NCBI GenBank assembly: GCA_905160935.1
Contig: CAJHZI010000463.1
Span: 1,443,001-1,507,000, forward strand
Length of the DNA stretch: 64,000 nt
Reading direction: 5' to 3'
Source: Enchytraeus crypticus
Lineage: Eukaryota > Annelida > Clitellata > Enchytraeida > Enchytraeidae
The notes below the pieces were generated by a model, which saw only the letters and a list, made by a program, of their open reading frames with translations, was not told the origin of the DNA and did no database searches. The position numbers and the translations under genes were made by a program. Below, in pieces: positions 1 to 10,772 of this stretch. Position 1 is the first letter of the stretch. The number at the start of each line of letters is the position of its first letter.

Positions 1-120
1 GGGGAAGTACAGGAAAGAAGCTCTAATTCTAATTATCTTACCTGAGCGAAGTCCGCAATCAAGTTCAGTAAGGTATAACTTTTGTAACGGAAACCAATTG
101 CTGATTAGTTAAACTTACAT

Positions 121-124
121 TAAA

Positions 125-173
<49 letters not shown>

Positions 174-460
174 TGCACTGCTTGCAGGCAGGTCCATGGC
201 ATACGACGCCTACACTCTTCTCTGTCGTCCGCTTTCCTCTTCGTGTCCACATGAATGGATCTTTAAATCATGAAACATTCCAAAACTCGAACTGTCGCAG
301 CCTCTATTTCCTTCAATTCTACCTTCTATGACCTATTTTAGTAGCCCCCCCAGCCTTAGAACTTGTCCTATCCTTTTCTTCTTCGTATTTCTTAATGCAT
401 TCATCAACTGTCTATCTGTACCAAATCACTCCAGAACTTCCTCATTTGTAACCGTTTGTT
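121..460 (-). mobile_element. RTE-like LINE 3'-end relic
   Basis: A CT-dinucleotide run (about 130-171 on the plus strand) is followed by text that recurs at 22098-22390 and partly at 25990-26130. Read on the minus strand it is the decayed C-terminal tail of a LINE reading frame ending in a GAGA-rich stretch. It lies in an intron upstream of the first visible myosin-tail exon. The clade is inferred from the more complete relic at 22.1-23.1 kb. No intact frame remains. Confidence 0.5.
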
Positions 461-513
461 ATAACACACTAACAATCGACTTATTATTCGACTAATAATC
501 ACTTACTTAACAG

Positions 514-879
514 GCGGAGAAAGCTCGGAAGCTCGCTGAGTCAGAACTCCACGAGTCGTCATCGCACGTGAACGAGATCAACATCACGGTCCTCGCGCTG
601 ACGACTGACAAGCGGCGTCTCGAGGCGGAGCTCTCTACGGCGCTGAGAGAGCGCGGCGACGCTGACACTGCGCGGCGCGGCGCCGAGGAGCGCGTCGAAC
701 ACTTCACGAGAGAGGTGACGCGCCTGACTGAATTGCTGAGAGAGGAAAAAGAGAGCTCAGCAAGGCTGGACGGTGTGAGGAAACAACTGGAGGCAACAGT
801 GAGAGAGCTGACAGTGCGTGTAGAGGAACTGGAGTCGACTAAGGATGGAAAGAAGGCTCTCGGCAAGCTCCAGACTAGA
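514..879 (+). CDS. Myosin-tail gene, antepenultimate exon
   Basis: The exon is 366 bp (122 codons). The acceptor is ACTTAACAG before GCGGAGAAA and the donor is AGA|GTACGT. It encodes coiled coil starting [21 protein letters not shown] content is far above that of the flanks. Confidence 0.85.
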
Positions 880-2352
880 GTACGTTATCTTGACCTATTC
901 TATACTGCTGTGACTTACCATCACCTCGGTTCTATAATATCTTCAACGCAGCCTTACATTGTTTGAAAGGTCTTGATTTAATATTAGTTGTAGTACAAAG
1001 AAAAGTAATGGCGATATCCTATATATCCATAGTACAATTATTAATGCCATTTATAGTTAACGGCATGGTTTACTGCACGTAAAAAATTAAACCTCTTCTA
1101 CAGCTTCAGATTTGACTAATTTGTCTTACAGTGGAACAAATCGGATAATAACATCTGTAGTGACTATAATTAATCTTATTGTACTTCATTGTCTTGATTT
1201 ATTAATTGATTGATTGGTTGGTTTATTGATTAACTATTTGATCGATCGAAAGAACCTTATTATAAGAATAATTTAAAATAAATTTATATTAATAATAAAA
1301 ATATATTTGTATACAAATATCCTGCCTAGTTTATTTCTTTGTTGCGAGGAACATTAATAACAGTTACAGTAATATATGTTAAATCAGCTGGTAAAGCTAA
1401 TGTTAACATCGAGCCCAGGACTCGAACTCCGCACACATAAAAAATTAAAATTAAAAATAAATTATAATATTTAAATTATAATAACATAAATTAAATTAAT
1501 TCTTGAGCTAATTGATTGAGTGATTGATTGGACAGGTGGTAGAGCTGGAGCACGAGCTCGATGTTGTCGTGCACAGAGAGAAGGAGGCGACAGCAGAGAA
1601 CGTGAAGCTGAGACGACAGGTGGCGGAGCTGCGCAGTCAGGTCGAGACTGAGCATAGACTTGTCATCGAGTACACAGAACAAATCAACACCCTGCAGATC
1701 AGAATCACCAACATCAGGAGGCAACTTGAGCAATCGGTAATTATGAACGTCTGCGTTGGAGTGATTTAGTAATCCTCTTAATTCTCTTGAGGAATAGTTA
1801 AAGGGCACTGACGGACGGTAAAGGAAACTCCTCCTTACTTCTCGAGTGTGATGCCGTGTTATTCGCAGTATTATCTAGATTTTAACATTTGCTAGATCAG
1901 TTTTCCTAAAACATACTTTTCCATATACGCAATATCACGTTATTTAGATTTAGTATCCGATTTTTTATCAGTTGACATTGACATAAGTGATCAGTCGATC
2001 GATCCAACTATCGGTCGATCGATGAATCGATCGATTGATTGATTACTCAAATGATTTATTGACTGACTGACTGACAGACCGACTGATTGATCGATTGATT
2101 GATTGATTGACTGATCTCCCAATTGATTCACTGATCGAACGATTGTTTTATTAGGAGGAGGTGCTGAACATCACGATGAACAAGTATCGCAAGACTCAGC
2201 AGCAGTTGGAGGAGGCGGAGAGAAGAGCGGACCGCGCTGAGAGCAGCGTGACGGTTGTACGCCGTCAGTCGCTCTCCCTCACGCGCGGCCCCGGCGTCTC
2301 GACCAGCCGCGCCGTCTCTGTCAGCCGCGACTACAGGCAGATTAGAGCTTAG
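514..2352 (+). CDS. Myosin-tail protein (paramyosin/myosin heavy chain type), 3' end of gene
   Basis: Three exons (514-879, 1536-1736, 2155-2352), all joined in phase 0, encode the last 254 residues of a long alpha-helical coiled-coil rod. The sequence shows heptad-rich, Glu/Arg/Lys/Leu-rich text without prolines until the last 35 residues. The segment [11 protein letters not shown] and the final [20 protein letters not shown] match the conserved end of the myosin tail family. The non-helical tailpiece is Ser/Arg-rich ([19 protein letters not shown]) and ends at a TAG. Such tailpieces occur in invertebrate paramyosins and in some muscle myosins. Known role: thick-filament rod in muscle. The N-terminal part lies left of the window, so paramyosin cannot be separated from a myosin heavy chain here; I lean to paramyosin from the [11 protein letters not shown] ending. 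Introns of 656 and 418 bp are simple-repeat rich. Confidence 0.85.
1536..1736 (+). CDS. Myosin-tail gene, penultimate exon
   Basis: The exon is 201 bp (67 codons), in phase 0 on both sides. The acceptor is TTGGACAG|GTGGTAGAG and the donor is CAATCG|GTAATT. The text [20 protein letters not shown] continues the heptads directly from the preceding exon. Confidence 0.85.
2010..2145 (+). repeat. GATT/GACT/GATC simple repeat
   Basis: Degenerate four-base repeats (GATT, GACT, GATC) run up to the acceptor of the last myosin-tail exon. Confidence 0.8.
2155..2352 (+). CDS. Myosin-tail gene, last exon with tailpiece
   Basis: The acceptor is TTTTATTAG|GAGGAGGTG and the stop TAG is at 2350-2352. The exon holds the end of the helical rod and a Ser/Arg-rich non-helical tailpiece of about 35 residues, a likely assembly and phosphorylation region by analogy with paramyosins. 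Confidence 0.85.
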   Translation, partial: EEVLNITMNKYRKTQQQLEEAERRADRAESSVTVVRRQSLSLTRGPGVSTSRAVSVSRDYRQIRA

Positions 2353-2757
2353 CTCTCCTTCATATGAGCGCAATCTAGAGGCATAGCACTTATAAATACA
2401 ATTTAGAGGCTTTGGGCATATGAATGCAATTTAGAGGCAAATGACTTCTGAATACAATTTAGAGGCATAGCAGTAGCAGCTTATATAGGCTACTGGCAAT
2501 TTAATATTTTGTTAGAATACATGTACGTTCATGTACAGTATATTTAAACATTTAATATAATCCTTAATACTGCTCAATGATGCAAGTTATATTTTACTAT
2601 TACCTTTAATAAGATGTTAAGGCATCTTATCAACTTGTGACCTTTAATTGCTACTAATGATATAGTAATTAATGAAAGCATATTTTAAAATATTAAATGA
2701 AGCTCAGATTGTTTAAAATATAAATTTTGAAACATCTATTGGATGTGATCATAATTA

Positions 2758-2763
2758 AATAAA
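2758..2763 (+). terminator. Candidate polyadenylation signal AATAAA
   Basis: This is an AATAAA hexamer about 405 bp after the myosin-tail stop codon, in AT-rich DNA. Chance occurrence is likely in such composition, so this is only a candidate. Confidence 0.3.
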
Positions 2764-2842
2764 TTTTAATACCATCATTACATGGGTGAACATTCAAATA
2801 GCAGATGATGCAATTTCAGCTAAGTAAATAATATCTTAATCT

Positions 2843-3556
2843 CAGGGACGGATCCAGGAATTTTTTAAGGGGGCCCGAAATTCTTTTTTGCAGAGTGTAC
2901 ACATTTTTTGATTACGCTCCGCCTTCTTCGGGTCATGTGACTCAACCAGAAAAAATGCAGTGTGGGGGGCTCAAATTTTTTCAGTATACTGCCCTCGGCT
3001 CATAGAGTGAGTTTATCCCCGTATCTTACCCCCCCCCCCCCCACTCATACCCGTACTAAAGTGAGAGGAAAACCTAAAATGCCTAAAATCCTAAATTTGT
3101 TTAGGAAAAAAGTAGGTTAATTTTTTCACCTCTGAAGAAACTCAGCGGATCTGGACCAATTGCAAAAGTGACTTATTTTTGGCGGAAGGTGGAGGGTTAA
3201 ACCCTTCGATCCCAGCCAAGGCTGTTTGCACCAATGCCCCGGGACAGAGTTCACATTTTTATTTACACCCTCTTCTCTTTTATGCCAGTGGTTAAAGTGA
3301 CTACTAGTGAAACAGTCAACATTTCTCGGGTCCCCTTCCATTATATTGGCCCCTAGTTGGGCCCATATTTTAAAAGTCCAGGTAGTAGGACTGTTCGAGT
3401 TCCCTCTCTTACCTCCCCCCCTAACTCCTCTAACACCCTTAAAACATATTTACACCTAGAAATTTCCATAGAGACAATAAAAATATAGATTAAATTTTTT
3501 TATCGTCGGGCCTAAGGGGAGGGCATCCTGAGCCCCCCCCCCTGGATCCGCCACTG
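2843..3556. mobile_element. Non-autonomous DNA transposon (MITE-like), TIR CAGGGACGGATCCAGG
   Basis: The element starts CAGGGACGGATCCAGG and ends with the inverted partner CCTGGATCCGCCACTG. It is about 714 bp long and contains G and C homopolymer runs (3031-3042, 3533-3542). No transposase frame is visible. A shorter relative with the same ends lies at 18174-18427. The CAGTGGCGGATCC-type terminus is common in invertebrate repeats, but I cannot assign the superfamily. No clear target-site duplication is visible. Confidence 0.6.
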
Positions 3557-3682
3557 CTGAAGTCTGCATCCATAAGACAAATAAGTATAAATTAAACGAT
3601 GAGTAAAAGATTATGCTAATTGATATCATTGTCAAGATAGTGTTCATTCAGAGATGATTGTTGAACAGTTAATATACGTTAG

Positions 3683-3890
3683 AATGTCGAGGTAACGTTA
3701 TAAATTTTTAAATGACAGATCCTGAGGTGAATTGAACCCTCGTGTGTTCGAATCTCAGTCGCGCTGATCTGAGAGTAAAATCTCAGACATTCATTAGACT
3801 GTTTACACAGGAAATTGCCTAACGGTTTAAACATGTGGCGTTAAAAGTGATAGCTATCAACATAGTTGATCATTTCACTATAATGCGTAT
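3683..3890 (+). mobile_element. tRNA-derived SINE (family 1), 5'-truncated copy
   Basis: The B-box-like core (GTGTTCGAATCTCAG) is followed by the family 3' part (AACATGTGGCGTTAAAAG, then TTGATCATTTCACTATAATG). It shares this text with copies at 11.8, 22.4, 39.1, 51.2 and 63.6 kb. The A-box part seen in the 39.1 kb copy is missing here. Confidence 0.75.
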
Positions 3891-4902
3891 TTACTTCTTA
3901 CTCTCTAAAGATGAAATCCGTGTGTCAGAACAACACCAGTGCGAACTAAACAGCGAGAAAAGCTCACGTCTTCTACTCGTGAGTGTTTGACATGCGTTTT
4001 ACTGTTGTTTGATAGGAAGTAGCCTACACAAAGCATGATAGCATCACTAGCATAGACCTGTTTGCGGCTCGTAGCTAGCCTACAGGTGCTTACCTGTAGT
4101 ACAAGGAGGAATAGTTTGATCACTAAACAGGACAATTGCTATTGTGATGACAATATTACTCCTAGATAGGCCTACATATTTCGAATTGTGCCAAATTCGC
4201 CTTCTACATATATTTCAAATTGTTTCAATGTTTTTAATTCAACTTAATTTTAATCTAATTCAACGGATTTCTGTAAAGGCGCTGAGCAACAGGGTTTACG
4301 TTTTCCTATTATTGTACGGAAATGTTGCCAATTAATCATATATTGCACATTTGTCTAACTTTCGCAGCTATAAATAATTAGCCAAAATACAAAATTTAAT
4401 GAAGAAAACATGCAAATTTTATTTTAAGAATAATAGATACAAAGCTAGACATTCTCATTTGCAGATCTAATGACAATATGCTAAGTACAATAAGAAAGTC
4501 TCTCAGCATATAATTTAATCTTTACGCATTAACCTATACTCTAAATTTAAAATTTATACTTAAGCCTTAAGCGTTAAAATTGTTCAGCGCGAACAGAACA
4601 TCTGAAACCAGAATGAGATCAAAAAATGTATAATCGTCGTCTGAATATTTTCAATTATAATATCTTCTTATTCCAATTTATATGTCGTCATCGATCATTT
4701 GATATATACAGTATAGTAAAAAAACAGCTTTTATATTTATTTATTAGAGACATTTTTATCTAAACTCATTAATTTAGAAATATAATCATATTGCCAGATA
4801 TCTGCATTAAGAAAGAAGTTGACTTAATCAACTATTACAGAACACTGCAAAAGGTTATGTAATAGAACAGTCTACTGACACTGTGAATATAGTTATTCGA
4901 AA

Positions 4903-6357
4903 ATGGCAGAGATACACTGTAAGTACGGACATAATAAGAACTACGTCACCACTAAAAACTCTAAGAAATATGACGAGAGAGCTCAAGGAGCGTCATCGCT
5001 TCGATGTCTCGCCTCCTCTGATATAATTCGGTCCAACTCCGGCCGTTGGACAGGACTGCGCAAGTCTCAATCCTACGGATCAAGACGTCGATCAACTTCA
5101 AGGCTTCCCGTGCCGATAGCTCGAACACCGCGTGGTGATGTCCACGTGGAAGACTGTGGCTGCCCGTGTCACTGCGGTAAACATCAATCCTTTCAAGATG
5201 TCTCTTCACATCTTCACTTTCCTGAACTTCATTCCGTAGAGATCCTCGACACGAAGTTTTCATCGGCAGATCTTTTAGTCGATGCACTGACACAGCTGGC
5301 GAGTGACTTCGTCGTAGTGCATGGGAGCGAAGAAACCATGCACGAGGTCAGGCCTGCTGGTGGCTCTGGAAAGAGTGCTCTTTACTTTTCGACAGAGGAG
5401 GGAGAAGAGAGTGACGACACAGATTGGGATGAAATCGAGGCGGAAAAAATCTCTTCTACAGGAATTTCATCCGGATTTGTAACTGTCAAGAAAAGAGAGA
5501 AGATTGACACGGATGGAACTAAAGCAAAATTGAATAGAAATGGCTTTCATAAGAATGAGTCCTTGCAGGGAGGTGGCTTCGGAAAAGGAACGGTAAACTT
5601 TTCCACAGATGATGGAGCACACAGTGATGACGCTAGTGCCACTAATGGGGATGTAATGAAAACGGAAAGAATATTAATTAAAGAGGCCCAGGATACAAAT
5701 TATAAAGACAAAGGAGCTGCGAAATTTCATAAGTTTATAGCAGAGATGGAAAAGGGTGAATTTCATATGGATATACCCAGACTAGGAAATAGCTGGGAAA
5801 AGCGAACAAGTTCAGCTGCAACGGATGAAGAATTTCGGAGTCATGACAATAATAAAAATATAAGTGAGACGGAAAGAATGATTTCTACAGTAACGTCTGC
5901 TCTATATTCTAAAGGCGAGAGAAAAGTGCGGGATGACAAAGCTAGAAAAGAAGCTGACTTAGGAAAACCTGAAGAGCTTCAGAAGAAAGAAATGGCAGTA
6001 CAGACAGATTCCAGCCCTCCAGATTTCTTCTTGTCATCTGAGAAAGAAATTCTATTGTCACATTCAAACAGAAGTCTGGGTGGTGAGAACTCCAACCAGC
6101 CGGACGTGAGAAAGGTATGCCTATTGGCCCTGCTGCGCATCGTCCTATATCTTCTCGCTATCAACTACTTCTACTGCATGGTCACCACTGTAGCCACAGT
6201 GTCGATCGCTGGGACGATCATTGACAGGGTCCTCGAGCTGGCTGGATACACGGACCATCTCTCGCTCTGCGCCTGGAAGGAGTTCAAAGCCCGGGCGGCC
6301 GCGTGCTTTCTTCCATCCCTCACTTGCTTCTGGCCAAACTGGATTATTGCAGAGTGA
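4903..6357 (+). CDS. Unrecognised 484-aa protein with hydrophobic C-terminal segment
   Basis: This is one uninterrupted frame from an ATG in good context (AAAATGGCA) to TGA. I do not recognise the family. The N-terminal ~80 residues are basic and Ser/Arg-rich. A cysteine cluster CGCPCHC lies at residues 85-91. Three acidic segments recur about 70-80 residues apart: GKSALYFSTEEGEESDD (~155), GKGTVNFSTDDGAHSDD (~225) and a decayed SSAATDEEFRSHD (~304). From residue 405 the protein turns hydrophobic (VCLLALLRIVLYLLAINYFY), giving one or two membrane passes, followed by a Trp/Cys-rich tail. GC content jumps in the last 250 bp. A potential donor AAAG|GTATGC sits exactly at the start of the hydrophobic part (6115), so an alternative spliced end is possible. 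Inference: a low-complexity cytosolic region tethered to a membrane. It lies between the myosin-tail and Rab33 genes on the same strand. Confidence 0.6.
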   Translation: MAEIHCKYGHNKNYVTTKNSKKYDERAQGASSLRCLASSDIIRSNSGRWTGLRKSQSYGSRRRSTSRLPVPIARTPRGDVHVEDCGCPCHCGKHQSFQDVSSHLHFPELHSVEILDTKFSSADLLVDALTQLASDFVVVHGSEETMHEVRPAGGSGKSALYFSTEEGEESDDTDWDEIEAEKISSTGISSGFVTVKKREKIDTDGTKAKLNRNGFHKNESLQGGGFGKGTVNFSTDDGAHSDDASATNGDVMKTERILIKEAQDTNYKDKGAAKFHKFIAEMEKGEFHMDIPRLGNSWEKRTSSAATDEEFRSHDNNKNISETERMISTVTSALYSKGERKVRDDKARKEADLGKPEELQKKEMAVQTDSSPPDFFLSSEKEILLSHSNRSLGGENSNQPDVRKVCLLALLRIVLYLLAINYFYCMVTTVATVSIAGTIIDRVLELAGYTDHLSLCAWKEFKARAAACFLPSLTCFWPNWIIAE

Positions 6358-6497
6358 GGCTTTATAGTGGCTTCCCTTCCTAAGCGAGATATATGATTTT
6401 AACAAACTTTGTTAGGTGCATGCGTATTGCTTTGTATACAGTGAACATTATTAAACCTTAGAAACACTGTGTTTCGCAAAGTAGCACAGCATGCCAA

Positions 6498-6503
6498 AAT
6501 AAA
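6498..6503 (+). terminator. Candidate polyadenylation signal AATAAA
   Basis: An AATAAA lies about 140 bp after the stop of the 484-aa gene, at a normal distance for a short 3' UTR. Confidence 0.45.
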
Positions 6504-8840
6504 AAAATCGAGTTGTAATTATTGAAGAACTGAAACGATATCTTTCACAAGCACAGGATTTCAAGACCAAATGGATTTTCACAAGATTTTTCCAGTTAGG
6601 CGTTATAAACTACACATTTTAAGGATAATTATATCTTGTGTTGGTAATTTATCTGGAACTTTCCGTTCAAACCAATTCCTAAAAATTCGATTGAGGGGTC
6701 TCAATCAAGATCCGCACTTGAGGGTCCTGAATTAAAGTAAAATTAAATTATCCAGAATATATAGCTAAAGAACTGACGACAACCTGCTTTATAGCAGTAC
6801 TGAGCACTTTAAATCTGTTATGCATGCTTTGTAGTACGTAATTTATCTACCATAACACATAGTAATAATTTTATACAGCCATAAACTCATAAAAATGCAC
6901 ACAGTTAAGCCTACTTATTTTACTAGAGGGGCCTATGGTAAAAATTGGTAAAAAAGGGCTAGTGGTAAAATTGGCCTGTGCTGGTCACTACCGAAAGTTC
7001 AAACCAAGGAACTAAATAATGACTTGAATTTCAGTTTTTAACGGATATTTTAAAGAAATTCAATTTATTTCATTTTCCATTTTCCCCAATTCATTTTCAT
7101 ATCTTCATTTGTTAAGACTCAATTTATTTTTATTTTCATTTTTCTCGCTCTCAATTTTAATTCTTTCAGGGCTCCAATTTACCTACATGTGGATGACATT
7201 GCTAGAGTAAATTCACTGAAATATCTATGAGTCGTTCTTGAATGATGAATCCAATTTCTTCTTCTCTAAACACAGAAGTAAAGTCATTATAGAAAATGCG
7301 CCACAAGTCTTTTTGCTATCCGAGCACGTACTTATATCCATTACCGATTGCAATTGGATTCTGAATTAGTTGTAATGTTTTTCAGGGCCACTATTTGGTA
7401 TAAATTAGCATAATTTTGTTTCTCAATTCTGATAGAGCTTTAATTAATTACTGAAGTATAGGATAAATGAGACTCTAGGCTTTTATAAAGAAGGCTAAAA
7501 AGGACAATTTTTGATTATATTCATCTCGATCTTTATCGAAATTGCTGAAAAGGAATCAGAAGATGGCTTAATTATCTAACTATACAGTAGTAACTATACA
7601 GTAACTATACAACTAACTATACAGTAGTCGTAAACTTAATGATAGATCGACTTCATCATGAGGATGCTTTACAAAAATTGCTAATAAATTCGTGATTAAT
7701 ATTCATAGAATAAAGAAAAACTATAGAAGTGTCAAAGGCAATCTCAACCATTGTAACATTGAGTTCAATAATTGTACAGATGCCAACAACTAATTTTGGT
7801 AGCTGGAGGTAAACAATATCAGCTGATCGTTATTTAAAGGCATAAATAGTGTAGTTTTTTAACATTTGTGAAGCTTTTGAACGATAATGAAACACTCTAG
7901 GAGCACATTTATCGTCACATCTATCCAACATATCGTTATGACAAAAAATTATTTGAAACGAATTCCTATTAATTGGATGTATATTTTTATAATACAAATG
8001 CAAACAAATTCTATTTCAAATCTCTTAAAGGATATTCCCCCGTTCTTTAGTTTCCGGATTTCTGGAATTTGTATACCAAAATGCGCAACAATACATCATC
8101 TTAAAACCGTTTAGAGACCGAATATCATGAAATAAATCTGAAAATACGGAAATTACTATTAAATACACATATGTCAAAGGGGCTTTGTTTACCCTTTCGA
8201 TTAAGTGGAGAATGCTGGAAATCAAGTCACTCTTGTTACAAAACTGGTACCGCTGAAACAACAGTCATGCCATATCTACTTATTTTAAAGAACTTTGTTA
8301 ATATCAGCATACTTGATTATTTACCTTCATTTACATGTTGTACCTATATGTGCTTTTACAAATGTGAAAGGGTTCTATATTGTGTCAGATATTATTCAAA
8401 TACAAGAATATACAATTATCATAGAATAAGGAATTACTATTCTATATCTATTATTCTACTATTACTATCTAGTATTACTACTACTATTACTATCTACTAT
8501 TACTATTCAATATCATATTCAATATCTTTGATAATTATTATTTATGTTGTTGTTCTTGTTGTTCGATTACAAACAACAAATGTTCAGTTAATTGCTTATA
8601 AATAAAAATAGCGCCGAAATGGTACCACTGACATTGTTTTGTAAGCAAAGACAGTGGTTTAATTTTAGACTTATCATTAAATATTAAGTTTAAATTAAAT
8701 TCTAAGTTTGGTATTTACTATACTACTGTTTGCAAAAATATGAACGTATCGGTTACTTCTGTGCTTTTTGAGCATCAAGATTACAAAACTGTTAAATGTC
8801 ACTGTTTAAAAGAAGTTAATTAAAAAATCTGAACTATTCT
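6504..8840. other. Intergenic AT-rich DNA, nothing recognised
   Basis: No exon, known repeat family or RNA gene could be supported. Open frames here (for example around 8171-8605) are low-complexity Ile/Tyr/Thr text of AT-rich DNA with TACTAT-type simple repeats near 8420-8540. Confidence 0.5.
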
Positions 8841-8845
8841 AAAAG

Positions 8846-8889
8846 ATTCGCCACCCATTATTATATTAATATAATAATGGCTGGCGAAT
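8846..8889. repeat. 44-bp near-perfect palindrome
   Basis: Two 22-bp arms meet at ATATT|AATAT and differ by one base. The outer ends read ATTCGCCACCC and GGCTGGCGAAT. There is no spacer. Confidence 0.85.
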
Positions 8890-9065
8890 ATTAAGCTGTT
8901 CACTGCGATTCTGGAACTACCCTGAACTATAGTCTCATACAATTTTTATATAGGCCTAAATATTGAATTATTGTAGGTTAGGGTTAGTTAATTTTTTAAA
9001 TGTCAGACTCTATTGCCAAATTGAATATTGTAGAGAGATAGATATTGGAAATTGATTTAGTACTA

Positions 9066-9584
9066 TAGACCTTTTATAATATGTACTTGGTAACTCTGCT
9101 CACATAATTAACAAAGCCTAGTGGGGAGTGGTGGAGAGTGGGGAAGGGTGTGTGCTTATATTGACGTCTGGTAATGTTCATCATTTATTGACAGAATGGT
9201 ATTTAAAAATGTATAAATTAATATTTCAATTACTGATCAAATGATGAAAAACATATGTCTTAATTTGGCTGGAGCCAGTGGCGATGTCGGTAAGATATTC
9301 GACCATGGATCAGTATGTGCTGGGTTGAAATCCTGGGCTCGCCCGTCACTGACTTCGCTTTTGAGTAAGTAAACTGACGTCAACATTAGCTGTACCAGAT
9401 TTTTGCATTTAATATGTATGTAGATAGAATACCTAGAGGGGATATATTACCTTTTTAGGATATGTTACATTGCAGTTGCCTTCCGCAAAACAATAAAGTT
9501 GATCATTGCACGAGGGCACCCTCCAGCGAATGAAAAAATATGTATTGTGATTTTTCAAAGTAAACACATTTTATAAAAGGTCTA
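9066..9584. mobile_element. MITE-like element, copy 1, TIR TAGACCTTTTATAA
   Basis: It begins TAGACCTTTTATAA and ends with the exact inverse TTATAAAAGGTCTA (9571-9584). Internal landmarks shared with copy 2 are AACAAAGCCTAGTGGGG, TTATATTGACnnCTGG, ATATGTCTTAATTT and ACATTGCAGTTGCCTTC. A tRNA-like SINE (9265-9401) interrupts it. No coding frame is present, so it is non-autonomous. Confidence 0.75.
9265..9401 (+). mobile_element. tRNA-like SINE (family 2)
   Basis: GGCGATGTCGGTAAGATATT resembles a tRNA-like 5' part and GGGTTGAAATCCTGG a B box. It ends with AAACTGACGTCAACATTAGC. It is absent from MITE copy 2 at the corresponding position, so it is a later insertion. Relatives occur near 30.6, 38.7, 47.9, 48.4 and 55.6 kb. 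Confidence 0.65.
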
Positions 9585-10337
9585 TAGACCTATTATAATA
9601 TGCAGTATTAACTCTGCTCGTATAATAAACAAAGCCTAGTGGGGGAGTGGTGGGAGAGTGGGGAGATATATGTGGGCTTATATTGACAACTGGCAATGTT
9701 CAGTATATTACGTATAGTTATTATGAATATATTACCTATAGTTATTATGAATTTATTACATATAGTTATTATGAATTTATTACGTATAGTTATTATGAAT
9801 ATATTACCTATAGTTATTATGAATTTATTACATATAGTTATTATGAATTTATTACGTATAGTTATTATGAATTTATTACGTATAGTTATTATGAATTTAT
9901 TACGTATAGTTATTATGAATTTATTACGTATAGTTATTATGAATTTATTCATTTATTAATAGAATGGTACTTTTAAAATTTTAAAATTATTATATATCAA
10001 TTATTTATCACATGATGATAAACATATGTCTTAATTTACATTTAATATATGTCTATATAGAATAGAGAGGATATATAAAATTTGTAGGATATATTACATT
10101 GCAGTTGCCTTCTGCAAGACAATAATAATTTCTGATAATTCATTTTTGATTGTTTTATGTTGTTATGTGTATGTGTGTTTATATATGTATATGTGATGCA
10201 TCTTTTCCTGTCTGTTTTTGACGAATAAAGAAATGAATAATAAAGTTTATCATTGCACTGTGCCACCGTCCAATGAATGAAAAAATATATATGTTGTGCT
10301 TTTTCAAAGTTAACACTGGTCATTTATAAAAGGTCTA
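9585..10337. mobile_element. MITE-like element, copy 2, directly abutting copy 1
   Basis: It starts TAGACCTATTATAA immediately after copy 1 and ends TTATAAAAGGTCTA (10324-10337). It has the same internal landmarks as copy 1 in the same order. It differs by an internal 24-bp minisatellite (9707-9950) and about 110 extra bases near 10130-10240. Its right end is 150 bp upstream of the Rab33 start codon, so it may form part of that promoter or 5' UTR. Confidence 0.75.
9707..9950 (+). repeat. 24-bp minisatellite, about 10 copies
   Basis: The unit is built from TATAGTTATTATGAAT plus TTATTACG (variants ATATTACC and TTATTACA). The variants alternate in the proximal copies, which suggests higher-order duplication. 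The unit length is a multiple of three, so several frames stay open without being coding. Confidence 0.9.
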
Positions 10338-10487
10338 CATCACATTCTTAATCAATCTATGCCTAGTGTTATAAAATGTATCTAACTTACTTACAGAGTT
10401 ATGCGTATAGTCATGCAACAATAAATTCTTAATTCATTATAAGGTAATAAAATTATATGACAGAGAGTCCAAATTTATTATTTGGAT

Positions 10488-10772
10488 ATGGCTGAGCCAG
10501 ATAATGCTAGCATTGTTGAGAACGTAGTAACTTATAGCTCCTCAAACACTCATCAGGTTTCAGTTCCTGATGGAGCAACTAAGGATCCTGAAATAGTTAA
10601 CATCTATAATAAACAACGAATATTTAAAATTATTGTTATTGGAGACTCCTGCGTCGGTAAAACATGTTTAACGTTTCGCTTCTGTTCTGGACGTTTTCCG
10701 GATAAAACTGAAGCTACCATTGGAGTTGACTTCAGAGAAAAAAATCTTATTGTTGGAGAAGATTTTATTAAG
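10488..10772 (+). CDS. RAB33: RAB33 exon 1
   Basis: This exon has 95 codons and the donor ATTAAG|GTTAGG. It contains the N-terminal extension, the P-loop and switch I. Confidence 0.92.

Noticed and set aside
4961-5293. 110-codon minus-strand frame opposite the 484-aa gene
   Set aside because: Antisense shadow; the plus-strand frame is longer with better start context.
9647-9976. Reading frames of about 90-115 codons on both strands with eight-residue periodicity
   Set aside because: They arise from the 24-bp minisatellite, which lacks stops because its unit is a multiple of three. No start context or splice support.
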